Below, one piece after another: positions 49,542 through 60,750 of a DNA stretch of 64,000 bases. The number at the start of each line of letters is the position of its first letter. The stretch's first letter is position 1. Below the pieces are notes generated by a model. It was not told where the DNA came from. It worked only from the letters and a program-made list of their open reading frames with translations, and ran no database searches. Made by a program: the position numbers and the translations under genes. Source of the DNA: Azolla pinnata (taxonomy: Eukaryota; Streptophyta; Polypodiopsida; Salviniales; Salviniaceae); NCBI GenBank assembly GCA_037176905.1, contig JBBBWG010010223.1, positions 25,786-89,785 of the forward strand. The letters are read 5' to 3'.

Positions 49542-52500
49542 CTACTCAAAGAGGAGCTTCTTCAATCTCTTTACACCTTCAGATGCTGTTTTATTGGTTG
49601 GCTCGAGAACAAGGGCTTGTCCAAAATCTGCAAGAACACTCAAACTGTTCTGTAAAATGTATAAGACCGGAGCAAATCATCAACTGTAAAAATGGTGATT
49701 TCCCACGGTAAGTGAAAAATTTCCTTAATTCTGTTTAGATGAATAGTACATTTCTCCTAAAAATATGCAGAGCATGTCAGCGCAAGCAAGCATTGGGCCA
49801 ATTTTCACATCTTTGATGATATTCATGCTTATTAACTATCACACAAACTCTAAAAAAGGCCCACCAAGAAAAACCCAATACAATAAAAATGAGATTACCC
49901 TTGAAAACATAAGGATACCTTCATCAGCCTCTTTATAGTAGCCGAGAAATTCTCGGGCTGTGCCCCTCCTTAAATACGCTTTCACATTCTGAATTTTGGC
50001 ATAGAACAGACATGTTATAATCGTAACACTAACACAGCCCCAAGTCGAACTTACAGTACAACATATGAAAAGCTGTTTCAAACCTTTTTATCTAGGTTGA
50101 TAGCTTTGCTGCAATCTGCTTCAGCTTGGTGAAAACTTCAACCCCAGAAACAGTCAAATTTTCATTATCAGAAAGACTCCCAACGGAAAAACATGCATAT
50201 CATCAGAAAAACATAGGTAAACAAACCTGCACATTGCTAAATATGCTGCAGCTCTGTTACTGTAATATGTTGCATTATTACCATCACACTGTATAGCTTC
50301 AGAATAGCACTCAATAGCTGTCTTAAAATCTTTCTTTTTGAAAGCAACATTACCCTGTAGTTCAAGCATAATCGGTTCGATACTCAAAACAAGCACCGCA
50401 TAAATAGAAGTTCATATTATAATATTTCAGTAAAAAGTAAATAAATAAAATACCTTTTCCTTTGCAGCTTCAGCAGCTTCAGGTCTTGGTGTTGCTTTCA
50501 TAGCTGGAGCACCAGAAGAACCGTAGGCTGCAGCCTCTTTCTGAAGTATTGGATAGAGTGATGCTACAGTATCAAGTAAGAGCCTGTCTGCACCATGCTT
50601 CGCGATCAAGGATACAGCTAGTGGGCATCCATCATGATTTCCAATGGGAATGCTTGCCTGTGTGCACATGGGCAATCGGCATGTTGGATGCTCAACAATC
50701 ATGTATATATCTTTGATTATTTGAACCATGGCTAGCTTTCTAGATTTTACTTACTTGGCAAGCACCTGAGATGCCAGCTATACTCAGAAGAGTGAAGGCC
50801 TTGTCCCTAAAACTACCTAGAACCGACGTTTTTGTCTGCAACTTTGGAGGGGCGCTTGGAGATGTCGGAATCACCAGAATCCCATCATTCTGCCAATGCA
50901 GGTAAGAATTAAGTAGGGGCAGCCATAAATTTTAAAATAGATGTGACTAAATTTGTTCATAGATTTATCTACGAATTTGCTTTCCATAAAATTTGAAGTA
51001 TCAAGTATTTCCTTTCAGGATCCTAGTATGGTTCAAACAGAAGGCACGGTATAATTATATGGAGTGAGAAAATCCATCAGTTGCCTCATTTCCCACTGAA
51101 AATGAGTGCCTCGAGAATGACATGTCCAAGTTGGGAAACTATTTGTTCAATCTTTGGGATTAGAAGCACATACCATCAAAAGCTCGGTAATGGCAGCACG
51201 AGCATCCTGTCTCACTTTCATGCCCTCATCAACAAGTTCTGAGCTGGTTTCCAATGCTGCCTTCACTCGTTCAGATGTTCCTGGGCCAAATGTAGGATTG
51301 ACATTACGGATCCATTCTTCATGGTTGCTCTTGAACTCAAATCTGAAATATTTTTGGGCCAAAAGTTAGCATCCAGAATTTTGCAATAGCTAGTTATCTC
51401 CAAACCTTCATACACTCAATTCAAGTCAACTCAATATACCGTTGAAGAAGCTGAAAAGCATTTCTCAATGATTTCAATGCCTGCAAACCGGGATCCACCT
51501 TTTCACTCTCCCCAACAGGTTGAAAAGTCTTTAGTCTAGGGATTTTCGTAAGCAAATATTGTCCTAGCTTCATTCTTCTAATAACTTGTCCTGGAAATTC
51601 AAAAAACAAATTTCACTACACATATATAGCAGCATTAGCAGCAAAAGAAATATTGTTTCTCTTTCATAGTTGATTTAGAATTAGGGAATCCAGGCATACT
51701 TCCATATACATTCTCTATTGAACTCAAGATCACTGCAAGCTGCTTATTTTGGGTATCTGATAAGCCGAAGCAGTCGTCAGCAATCAGGATATGCCTAGCC
51801 CTTCTGTTGTCCTGATGTGGCTGCTGAAGTAAAACATGGCCTACTTTCCGCAGTACAGTGGGATCCCTTGCGAACCAACCTGCATGGGTTAAAAAGCAAT
51901 TACTGATTACAGTGCTTTTTATTCCACAGCAGAATAATAATAACATCTGGTGTCTTACATACCTACGGTGTCAAAACTTTGAGCCATCGGCACAACACCA
52001 GTACATGATACAACTCCATGTGATGGTCGAAAGCCTAAGATCCCACAATAAGCTGCCGGTATCCGAACACTTCCCCCAGTATCAGTTCCTGTCCAAAATA
52101 GCACCAAAAACATGAAATTCCAGAAAAAGTAGGGGGTATAATACAGAATCTGACTGAAATTTGGGTCGACAGTGAGCAGAAAAACTTTTGAATCACCGAA
52201 ATTTAACAATTTGATGCAGAAAACCAATGCTTCTATGCATTTTGAGGACAAATCTCTCAGCTCTTGTTTTGGTTACAGTTTCAATCTATAAGCAACGATT
52301 CACTTATTCTGTTGTTCAACTTCTGAGCAGCATTGTTACAAAAAACAAGACAAATACGACCTCTTTAACTGGATTTTAGGCATGTAAAACCTCACACCGT
52401 GTATGCTATTTTGTCACATAATGAGGCTTGCTTATTACGGAATCATGTCTACAGGTAATCATGAAGATTAAACCTTTTATTCTCTTCAATTCAACCTATC

Positions 52501-53846
52501 AGATCTCACTCGTTGGCATTCACTCTACTGAAATTATTAGCAAAATGAGTTCTAGCTTTGTATCTGCATACCAAGAGCAAAGTCCACTAATTCTGCTGCA
52601 ACGGCGACAGCAGATCCACTAGAGGAGCCTCCGGGAACTCTGGAAGTAGCAGCAGGATTCACTGGTGTTCCATAATGTTTATTCTCTCCATTGATGCTGT
52701 AGACAGATGAGAAGAAGAACTCAGTCCACGATCATTTTGCTAGCTGAAAACACAAATGGAACCCCACGCATAAGAAAATTCTAATACCTGTATGCCATCT
52801 CATCCATATGGGTCTTTGCAACACAAGTGGCCCCAGCTTGCACAAGTGCCCTGACAGCAGGGGCAGTGCGAGAAGCAGGATCATGTGTCCTTAGCCAGTC
52901 TGGGTTTCCAAACCCAGTAGTAAATCCTTCGATATCAAATCTGAAAAAAACCACCAGATTGAATATGAGAAATGGCATAAAAGACCATGCACCCATGATT
53001 TCTTTCTTTGCTGGACTACATTTCAAGCATCATTGCTCCCTGGATAAAGAAAAAATCTAACTTCAGATTCTTTGCGAGAGTTTGAATGCATTAAAACTAG
53101 TGTGATTACATGAGTTTTAACACAACATCAGTGCTTTGATTCCTAAAGAGTCGCATGAGCTAGTTCCCAAATTTGGATTGGCAACTGTAACTCCTGGCCA
53201 GCCCGACTCGGAAATTGGGAATGACAGCTAACATACTCTCTGCTTTCTTTGCATCAAAATGTCTGTAATAGAGAACTTTAAGCAGATTGAACTGAAACTG
53301 AAATGCAAGTCAAAAAAATGTAATTTTCCAACATTGAACATCATCAATTGAAAGGTGGGCCGATGTCCTTCCGCACTGAATTGATATGCCAAATGCAAGT
53401 GCAAAAGAAATAAGCTTTCGAGTGAAAAATGCTTCCGAGTATCTTTTACCGCATAATCCGATACCAACGCTAACACTAGGACAAAAGCAATATGAGTGCA
53501 TACATTAAAACATTAGGAGCATGCGCACTTACATGTCTTTAACAGCAAAGGTGAGACCACTGAGCGGGTGAGGAGCGATGGGAGGGGCAGGCTGAGGAGG
53601 AGGAAGGATCTCCAACCGCTGAATGAAGGCGCCGAAATCCTCGCTGATTTTCTTCTTCCGGGAGCGGAAGAACACCACGAGGCCAGCTATGCCTAGCCCT
53701 AGCAGAACCAAGACGTTGGTTGGAGATCCTACGACGGGGAGGCCTGGAACCTTTACACGCCCCTCATCTCTTCGTTTCTCTTTGTCTTTCCCTTCGCCCT
53801 TGGTGCTCCTCTTGGCGATGGGGACGGAGCTTCCAGAGGAAGACAT
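49542..53846 (-). CDS. OEP64/TOC64-like outer envelope protein: amidase plus TPR
   Basis: About 13 exons: 53846-53533, 52940-52788, 52696-52572, 52088-51963, 51879-51700, then further short exons to the stop at 49544-49542. The N-terminus is basic, followed by a membrane anchor ([16 protein letters not shown], about residues 45-60). An amidase-signature domain follows: FAVKDI (K103), [15 protein letters not shown] (S180) and [19 protein letters not shown] (S204). K103-S180-S204 has the spacing of the Lys-cisSer-Ser triad of plant AMI1. C-terminal TPRs read [33 protein letters not shown] and [20 protein letters not shown], with the K-N-N-K-R pattern of an Hsp70/Hsp90 clamp. Family members are docking receptors for chaperone-bound preproteins at the chloroplast or mitochondrial outer membrane. 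Angiosperm TOC64 proteins lack the nucleophile serine, so this copy may also be an active amidase. Confidence 0.93.
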
Positions 53847-54127
53847 CGTTCTCGTTCGCTCGCTCGTCTCGGCGCGTCTGTGTTCCTATCCTCTGCGGAG
53901 CTTTCTCGCCATATCCAAACTTCGACGCTAGAATAATATCATCAAAATAAAAGAGAAACAAATTTCAGATATTTGGGCAATTTGCGAGAATTACAAAACT
54001 AGGCCCCGTGTTTCTCTATAACTGTTTTCCTTCTTTCTGAACAGCTGCTTCCTGCTGAACAGCTCTGAAAACTTGGGGGGAAGTTTCTGCTCTGGGCTTC
54101 ATCTCTCCACTCGGCGGTAACCGAAAC

Positions 54128-54285
54128 CTGGCATCGAATTGAGAGGTGTCGAGTCGGAGTTTCTTAGAGGAAGGTTTTCCTGGCATCGAATCGAGAGGTG
54201 TCGAGTTGGAGTTCCTTAGAGGAAGGTTTTCCTGGCATCGAATCGAGAGGCGTCGAGTCCGAGTTTTCTAGAGGAAGGTTTCGAA
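54128..54285. repeat. Three tandem copies of a ~53-bp unit
   Basis: The unit reads CCTGGCATCGAATCGAGAGG, then a TGTCGAGTnnGAGTT box and a TTAGAGGAAGGTTTT box. Three adjacent, nearly identical copies lie about 280 bp upstream of the OEP64-like start, so they are in or near its promoter. Confidence 0.92.
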
Positions 54286-54289
54286 GAGT

Positions 54290-55180
54290 CGCTGCATCGA
54301 GTCAAAAATGTTTGGGCTTGCGAGGAAGCAAGGGGAACAACGATAAGTAGTTGCGGAGGTTGTTGCCGAGCTTTGGATGCAGCCCACACCTGTCGACTGT
54401 GTTATGTACCAGTTGAGCTGAAAAATCTGGCCTTTAGGGCGTAATGTGCTTCGTGTTGCTCTGTATAACCTTCGAGAAGCGATAGGAATAGTAAAGCCCA
54501 AAAACGACTGCAAAGCTTGTGACGACGATTGATAGCCTCTCTTTTGGCATCTGTCTCGCATGACTTTTGGGCATGTGAAAGTTTTTTTTTTCCAAAACAA
54601 TATCCTTCCATTAGTTAGCCCAAATTTACATAGCACAAATTATAGACAAACTGAAGTAGATTTTGGTCAAACTATTTCTCATCAATACGTGGACTTGTCT
54701 ATGTGATTTTGGGCATGTGAAACTTATCGGTGCTAGTGCCATGAAAAATGGTCCTTGTAGACAACAAGCTTCTAGTGGTTGGAATTATGCTAAGTCAGGT
54801 TCCCTTCTCTGTGCTCTATAGTTACGACAAAGCAATGCCAGATTTTTGTGTGGAGTACTTCGATTTCAACAACGCCACGTCAATTAGGATATTCCAAATA
54901 GCCAACGCCAGTTTATAGAATTTAATCTGACCTCGAACGGATGTGCTCTATCTCGAAAAATCTCGATTCTCTTCAAAAACAAACAACATCGAATTGAACG
55001 GCATGCCATGAGATGCACCCAATATCCAATGCGGCCTGTGAACGTTGGGTAAATAAAGCTTGGACCATCTCAAACGTACATTGGCATGAACTATCACCGG
55101 CATCGGCATCGATAATCATCAGCATCAGAATCAGACCAAACTAGACCAAACATTCAAACAAACAATTGCTGCTTGTAACT
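54290..55180. other. Intergenic stretch, no gene seen
   Basis: A 122-codon open frame on the minus strand (54268-54636) has no recognisable domain, no partner exons and overlaps the tandem repeat, so it is not called. Nothing else is recognised. Confidence 0.5.
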
Positions 55181-55183
55181 TAT

Positions 55184-55690
55184 TGATGATGATGATGGTG
55201 TAGCTTATTGCACAATCACCACCATCATGTCCATGCAAGCTTGACGATGATGATGATGATGATGATGGTGCAAGTGGTATAACTTATTGTGATGGTTGCA
55301 AGGCATCATCCTCATCTTCCACTATCATGTCAATGCAAGCCAGATGATGATGATGGTGGTGATGATAGTGATGGTGATGATGATGGTGGTGCTGGTGGTA
55401 TAACTTATTGTGATGGTTGCAAGGCATCATCCTCATCTTCCACCAGCATGTCCATGCAAGCCAGATGATGATGATGATGATGATGATGATGGTGATGAAG
55501 ATGGTGCTAGCTTAGTCCGATGGTTACAAGGGGCAGATCGGCATCATCCTCATCACCACCATCATGTCCAGGAAGGCCAGATGATGATGTTGATGGTGCC
55601 TTAGTTTAATGCAAGTGCAAATTGGTTTTGTTTTTGTTTGTTTTTGGTTGAGCTTATTGTAACGGTGACAAGGGCATCATCCTGATGGTG
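55184..55690. repeat. Minisatellite, about 115-bp unit, four copies with GAT arrays
   Basis: Each copy holds a GGTATAACTTATTGTGATGG-like phrase, a GCATCATCCTCATC box, a CATGTCCATGCAAGCC box and a variable GATGATG array. Copies start near 55184, 55272, 55398 and 55505, with a shorter fifth near 55645. The internal GAT arrays differ in length between copies. Confidence 0.85.
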
Positions 55691-55699
55691 GTGGCGATG

Positions 55700-56482
55700 G
55701 TGGTGGTGGTGGTGGTGATGCTGATGGTGGTGACGACGACGGTGCTGATGTAGGGGCCATGGTAGCGACGGCGACGGCGATGGCTATGGCGATGGCAATG
55801 GCGATGGCGCCATTGTAGGCTGGTGAGGAAGACCCTGCCCCCTGTTGGGAAAATGAGGGAGAGAAAGAAAGGGAGAAAGGGAGCGAGAGATTAAGAAGGA
55901 TGTGGAGATAAGAATAGAAGAATGAGCAAAATAACGACACGAAATATTAACGTGTAAACCTCTCAAAAAAGGAGAGGAAAAACCACGGGACAATAATCCA
56001 AACTCTTTCACTATCACATGTATAAACAATACATGAAGGAAAGTTAGAGTGTACTTACAAACACTCTAACATAGGCAACACAAAATAAGAACAACAAAGT
56101 ACCTCACAACTATAAGAGGTGTTAAGGATGGTGATACTTGCGGTGCCGCCTCCTTGCCACGCGTTGAGGAGTAGAAGTAGAGCTACCTCCTCCAAAGAGA
56201 GTCCCCAAGAGGGGGTATGTGAAGAAGAGTGAAGAGAAGGGTAGGGGTGTCTCCAAGAGTGTATCCTCCTCCCTTCACAATGGGGCCTTTTTATACACAA
56301 AAGGCTCCCTCTCATTTTCTAGGGTTTGCTCCTTTTAAATGAGAGGAGCATTTCACACCTAAGGCAAAAGGTGGCCTTTGGTGCCACCTAACTTGTGTGC
56401 CCATTCCATACACAATACACACACACACCCACACACACTCACACAATACAAATTATGGTGTGAATACATGTGACTAGAACAC
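55700..56482. other. Low-complexity and 3' flank of the proline-rich gene
   Basis: A GGTGAT/GGCGATGGC block (55680-55810) is followed by ordinary sequence. CACACA runs at about 56405-56445 lie close behind the next gene's stop codon. No gene is supported. Confidence 0.45.
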
Positions 56483-57133
56483 TCAACGCCCCCCCGCCGT
56501 AGGAGACGGCTTCGTAGGGACACGTGGTAGCGATGGCGACGGCGACGATGGCGATGGCGATGGCGATGATGGCGACGGCAACGGCGAGGGCAATGGCGAT
56601 GGCGAGGGCGATGGCGAGGGCGATGGCGATGGCAATGGCGATGGCGATGGCGATGGCGATGGCGACGGCAACGGCGATGGTGAGGACCCCCCTGACGGCC
56701 CATGCACCTGCACCCCCGGCGCCCCTACCCCCCCATGCGCCGGCCCCTGCCCAGACCGCTTCTTAGGGAGATGGGGTCGACCGTTACATTGAGGGCCCTG
56801 GCGACGGCGAGACGTCTTCCGCGCCCTCGCAAGGCCAGGGCGTACCACGTCTCCTACTGTACTGCTCGCCGCCGCCTCGCCTGCAGTACGCTCTTCACCC
56901 GGCGACAGCTTCTCCTGCTGCTGCTGATTGAGGATCGGCCGTTGCTCTTCCTCCGCCGCCTCCTGATCCACCACCAGCTGCTGCTGCTGCTGCTGCTGCA
57001 CTAGCGCCTCCGCCGGCGCCGCGCCGGCCAGCTGCAGCACCGCCGCCATGCCCATGCACACCATGATGGCGCCGATCAGCAGCAGCACCCGCCGTAGCTG
57101 AAGCGCCAGTCGAGTATCATCACCAGACGCCAT
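56483..57133 (-). CDS. Small secreted-type Pro/Ser-rich protein, possible peptide precursor
   Basis: A single-exon frame of 216 residues from ATG 57133. Residues 15-40 (VLLLIGAIMVCMGMAAVLQLAG) are hydrophobic and fit a signal peptide or signal anchor. The middle has a polyglutamine run, acidic and basic patches and a dibasic-rich segment (ARKTSRRRQG, PKKRSGQG). A long (SP)n/(PSPSP) tract coded by GGCGAT-type hexamers on the other strand resembles arabinogalactan or extensin glycomodules. The last residues are LPRVPTKPSPTAGGR; VPTKPSP resembles the VPSGPNP core of CLE peptides, with K in place of the invariant G. A TATA box lies about 45 bp upstream. I do not recognise a family with certainty. 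The frame could be an AGP-like wall protein, a peptide precursor, or a chance frame through a hexamer repeat. Confidence 0.5.
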   Translation of the reverse strand: MASGDDTRLALQLRRVLLLIGAIMVCMGMAAVLQLAGAAPAEALVQQQQQQQLVVDQEAAEEEQRPILNQQQQEKLSPGEERTAGEAAASSTVGDVVRPGLARARKTSRRRQGPQCNGRPHLPKKRSGQGPAHGGVGAPGVQVHGPSGGSSPSPLPSPSPSPSPSPLPSPSPSPSPSPSPLPSPLPSPSSPSPSPSSPSPSLPRVPTKPSPTAGGR

Positions 57134-57174
57134 GGCGAGCTACTGCTACGATGACCTCACGACTGCTGCTGCTG

Positions 57175-57187
57175 CTACTTATATAGC
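57175..57187 (-). promoter_or_regulatory. TATA box of the proline-rich gene
   Basis: On the minus strand the sequence reads GCTATATAAGTAG, about 42-54 bases upstream of the ATG at 57133. That would leave a very short 5' UTR. A diverged counterpart (ACTTGTATAACATGGG) lies at about 58678-58693 in the duplicated segment. Confidence 0.55.
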
Positions 57188-57364
57188 ATGGGTTGGTGCT
57201 TCCTGCTCGCCATCGCCATCGCCATCGCCATCGCCCGCAACAGGTGGCCGGAGGCCGGATCCGGGCGCCTAAAATTCTTTATCTCGGATTGATTAAGCTT
57301 GCAATTTGCAGCCCGTCCATGATTGATTGATTCGTTGATCACTTAATGCTGGTGATGACAAGAA

Positions 57365-57890
57365 GTCGTGATGATGATGATGATGATGATGGTCATGACG
57401 GTATGATGATGGTGATGATGTGATGATGATGCTGTTGTTGATGATGGTGGTGATGGTGGTGATGGTGGTGATGGTGGTGATGGTGGTGATGGTGGTGATG
57501 ATGGTGACGGTGGTCATGTTGATGGTGGTGATGCTGCTGATGGTGATGGTGGTGATGGTGATGATGGTGATGGTGATGATGGTGGCCATGGTGATGATAG
57601 TGACGATGGTCATGTTGATGGTGGTGATGATGGTGGTCATGCTGCTGATGGTGATGGTGGTGATGGTGATGATGATGGTGATGATGGTGGTGATGCTGCT
57701 GCTGGTGATGGTGGTCACTGGTGATGATGATGATGATGTTGTTGATGGTGGTGGTGACGATGCTGATGATGCTGGTGGTGATGATGATGATGATATTGTT
57801 GTTGGTGATGGTGGTGATGGTGATGATGGTGTTGATGATGTTGATGCTGATGATGGTGATTATGATGGTGGTGGTGATGATGATACGCTT
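57365..57890. repeat. GAT/GGT trinucleotide array, about 525 bp
   Basis: An almost uninterrupted mixture of GATGAT, GGTGAT and GTTGAT units. Open frames on both strands encode only M/V, T/I or H/Q runs and are dismissed. Confidence 0.95.
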
Positions 57891-58199
57891 GGTTATCTAT
57901 TATAATATTTAACGGACAATTACCCGAAAAAACGCCTAACAAAGTTAACAATCACATTTGACACTAGAATTGATCTTATTTCCTAATCGTTTCCCACCAA
58001 TGGATCTTGATACATCGATTCCCTTACTATTATTCGCTCAAGCAAAACAGTTTGTAAACTCTCAGAATCTAATTGATTGATTGACATGTTAGTTTGGCAA
58101 TAATCAATGAATAAATAATTCCTCGATGTTCGATTGACCTCAGCACAACGAATTGATTTGCTGCTAATCGATTAATTGAGACTGTATTACAATTTGTGT

Positions 58200-58677
58200 A
58201 ATTCTCTTGTTTCAGTAGGCGTACTTAAGATATATAGTTTATAAATTTGTGAGGTGTGTTTTTGGTAATGTAATTTCCCAATATTTAATCCACTAACGTG
58301 GACCCACATCTAAATGCTTGCTAATCCCTGGAGGACCAAGATGTAGCTCATCACCTTGATTAATTCCATTTTTATGCGCTTTCCGCAAAAGACCAGCCCT
58401 AATGCATTGAATCCCTTCCTGCAAGATTTGTTAGAAAGACGCCAAAATTATTAATGGACGTTAATGATGATGATTAGGAATCAGAAGGGTGATGCAATCT
58501 GCGGAGATCGACTACGACTACCAAATCACTGCTCAATTATTGAGCAACAATTCACCCAGTCCTTCGTACTCCCGATTCACCAATCACAAATGCATGTCTA
58601 GTTACTCTTAATTCCTCGGGCATTGTGAAGCATCGGATTGTTTAATCGAGAGAATGCAATTAACAAAAGGGGCATTT
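58200..58677. other. Spacer between the duplicated blocks
   Basis: AT-rich DNA with no gene recognised. Confidence 0.4.
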
Positions 58678-59234
58678 ACTTGTATAACATGGGCTGGTTC
58701 AGGTGGGCCGGAGGTCGGATCTAGGCATCTGAATCTCTCCATGGATGATTGATTAAGCCTGCATTTGCAGCCCATCCATGATTGATTGATTCATTCATTG
58801 ATCATTAATGCAGGCGAGCGGCAAGACGTCGTGATGATGATGATGATGAAGAAGAAGAAGATGATGATGATGATGGTGATGATTGTGTCGAGGGGCAGCA
58901 AATGCCCCGTTGACGCTTGATTATCTATGATATTTAAGGGAGAATTACCCGGAAAAACGCCTCACAAAGTTAACAATTACATTTAAAATCAGAAATTGGA
59001 AATTAACGCCTACTTTTATCTAATTCCAGCTGCACTAAAACTCCACATCCAATTAATTCCATTAGCATATAATATTATAATTAATTTTATTTCCTAATCG
59101 TTTCCCACCAATCTATCTTTATGGATTCCCTTACTATATGCGGTTCAGAAAAAAAGTTTGTAATTCTAGCATCTAATTGATTCATTAACATGTTAATTTG
59201 GTAATAATCAATCAATTAACTCGACGATGTTGAA

Positions 59235-59935
59235 TTCGCGAGTTTATTGGGCCTTTTACCACGAGTTTGTTGTGTTATTTACACTAAATTTATTGTTTGT
59301 TTGTTTGTTTGCCACAAAATTTAATGCTTATTTGCCCCAAATCTAATCGAATCTTTGATGTGAAGATCATTTGACTTTATTGTACATTTGACGCAAGATT
59401 TGCTGCAAGTTTACTGCGATAGTTACTGCTATATTGACGCACTATTTACTGCTGGGTAACAGCGAATTTTACCAGGCCTAATTTGACACGAGTTTTATTG
59501 CTTATTTTATTGCAAATTTGATGTTTGTTTTTCTACTGTTTTGACGCCAGGAATACAATCTACATTTTTTACGCGTTCATTACTGCGATTTTGACACGAG
59601 ATTTACTGCATTTTTTAGACGAACTTTACTACAAGTTTGCCGCGAGTTTTACTGCCTTTTTTACATGAGCTTTACTACAAGTTTGACCCGAGTTTTACAA
59701 CATTTTTACACCAGGGTTACTACAATTTTGACGCGAGTTCTATTACTCTTTTTGTGTGAGCTATACTATAAGTTTGCCGCGAGTTTTTCTGCATTTTTGA
59801 CACGAGATTTATTGCAAATTTGATCTTGTGTTTACTAGAAATTTGATGCTAATTTATTGCAGTTAAAGTTATTTGCTTGATATTTTCATACTAATTTAAT
59901 GCGCAGTTGCTGCAAATTTGTTGCATGTTTACTGA
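59235..59935. repeat. Degenerate phrase repeat (GACnCGAGTTTnACTGC)
   Basis: About 20 loosely repeated phrases combine TTTGACGCGAG, TTTACTGC, TTTGCCGCGAG and ACTACAAGTTTG, with spacing of roughly 20-30 bp. Copies vary too much for a simple satellite, yet word order (verb-like GACxCGAG, then TTTACTGCA, then TTTT) is kept. Related words occur at 20.8-21.5 and 60.4-60.6 kb. Confidence 0.7.
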
Positions 59936-60287
59936 TATGTATCTGGATGCAAGCTGGTCGGGTGCTGGACTTTTTGGCAATTAACTGAATATTTTGAATC
60001 ATATTTTTATCCAATCAAATTATAGAATTAAAACTAAAAAACGAAATATATTACAATCACTAAATGTCTAAAAATACAATTCAACTAAAGTTTGTACAAG
60101 AAACAAAAAAAATTCTATAGAAAAGGACAAATACTCACTAGGGTTATTATCGTCGTAAATATCTAACCCTAGTGATACATTATCAGACCTAGGGTCGGTG
60201 TACGTTGCCTCAGTGTCCATAGGTGATGAAGTGCCGCGTAGCTCACGGTTTAGTGCTCGACATGTCGTTGTGTTCAATTACCAGGGT

Positions 60288-60313
60288 TACCACGGTTTAG
60301 GGTTTAGGGTTTT
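60288..60313. repeat. Short telomere-like run
   Basis: A run reading GGTTTAGGGTTTAGGGTTTT, near a second single occurrence at 61381-61390. Confidence 0.8.
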
Positions 60314-60679
60314 ACTGTGTTATTGATGCGACCTAGATGCGGTTGCTGACTAATCTATGTTTGTATAGATATAATGAAAAATTGGAACATTTATATATAT
60401 GTGTGCAATATAGTCACGTCTATGACGTGACAAAGTTCCAATAAAGTCGCGTCTAAATCAGAGCAAATTAGGAGTAACGATCGCATCTGCTACATGTCAA
60501 ACTCGTGGTAAAATTTGCGCCGATAGCCGCATCTAGGTTGCATCAACAACACAATAAAATGAGCAGCAAATTTGAAGCAAAATGGGATATTTACCACACA
60601 TTTTGTTGCGTCCTTGTTGCAACATAAACACTCTGTTTACTTGAACATAATTGCAAGTTAGAAACTATGAATAAATATT

Positions 60680-60715
60680 CACTTGGATATGCACGTATAC
60701 ATGCATATTTATGTA

Positions 60716-60750
<35 letters not shown>

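Larger units (their letters stand above)
57230..59235. repeat. Large diverged direct duplication
   Basis: The segment from about 57175 to 58150 recurs diverged at about 58678 to 59235. Shared blocks in the same order are CAGGTGGnCCGGAGG, then TTTGCAGCCCnTCCATGATTGATTGATTC, then a GAT array, then CGCTTGnTTATCTAT, then CGCCTnACAAAGTTAACAAT, and finally TTTCCTAATCGTTTCCCACCAAT with its flank. The GAT array is about 525 bp in one copy and about 45 bp in the other. Confidence 0.85.

Noticed and set aside
54268-54636. 122-codon minus-strand frame upstream of OEP64
   Set aside because: No recognisable domain, overlaps the 53-bp tandem repeat and has no neighbouring exons.
57293-57951. Frames of T/I, M/V/D or H/Q repeats in the GAT array
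   Set aside because: These are pure translation artefacts of a trinucleotide array.
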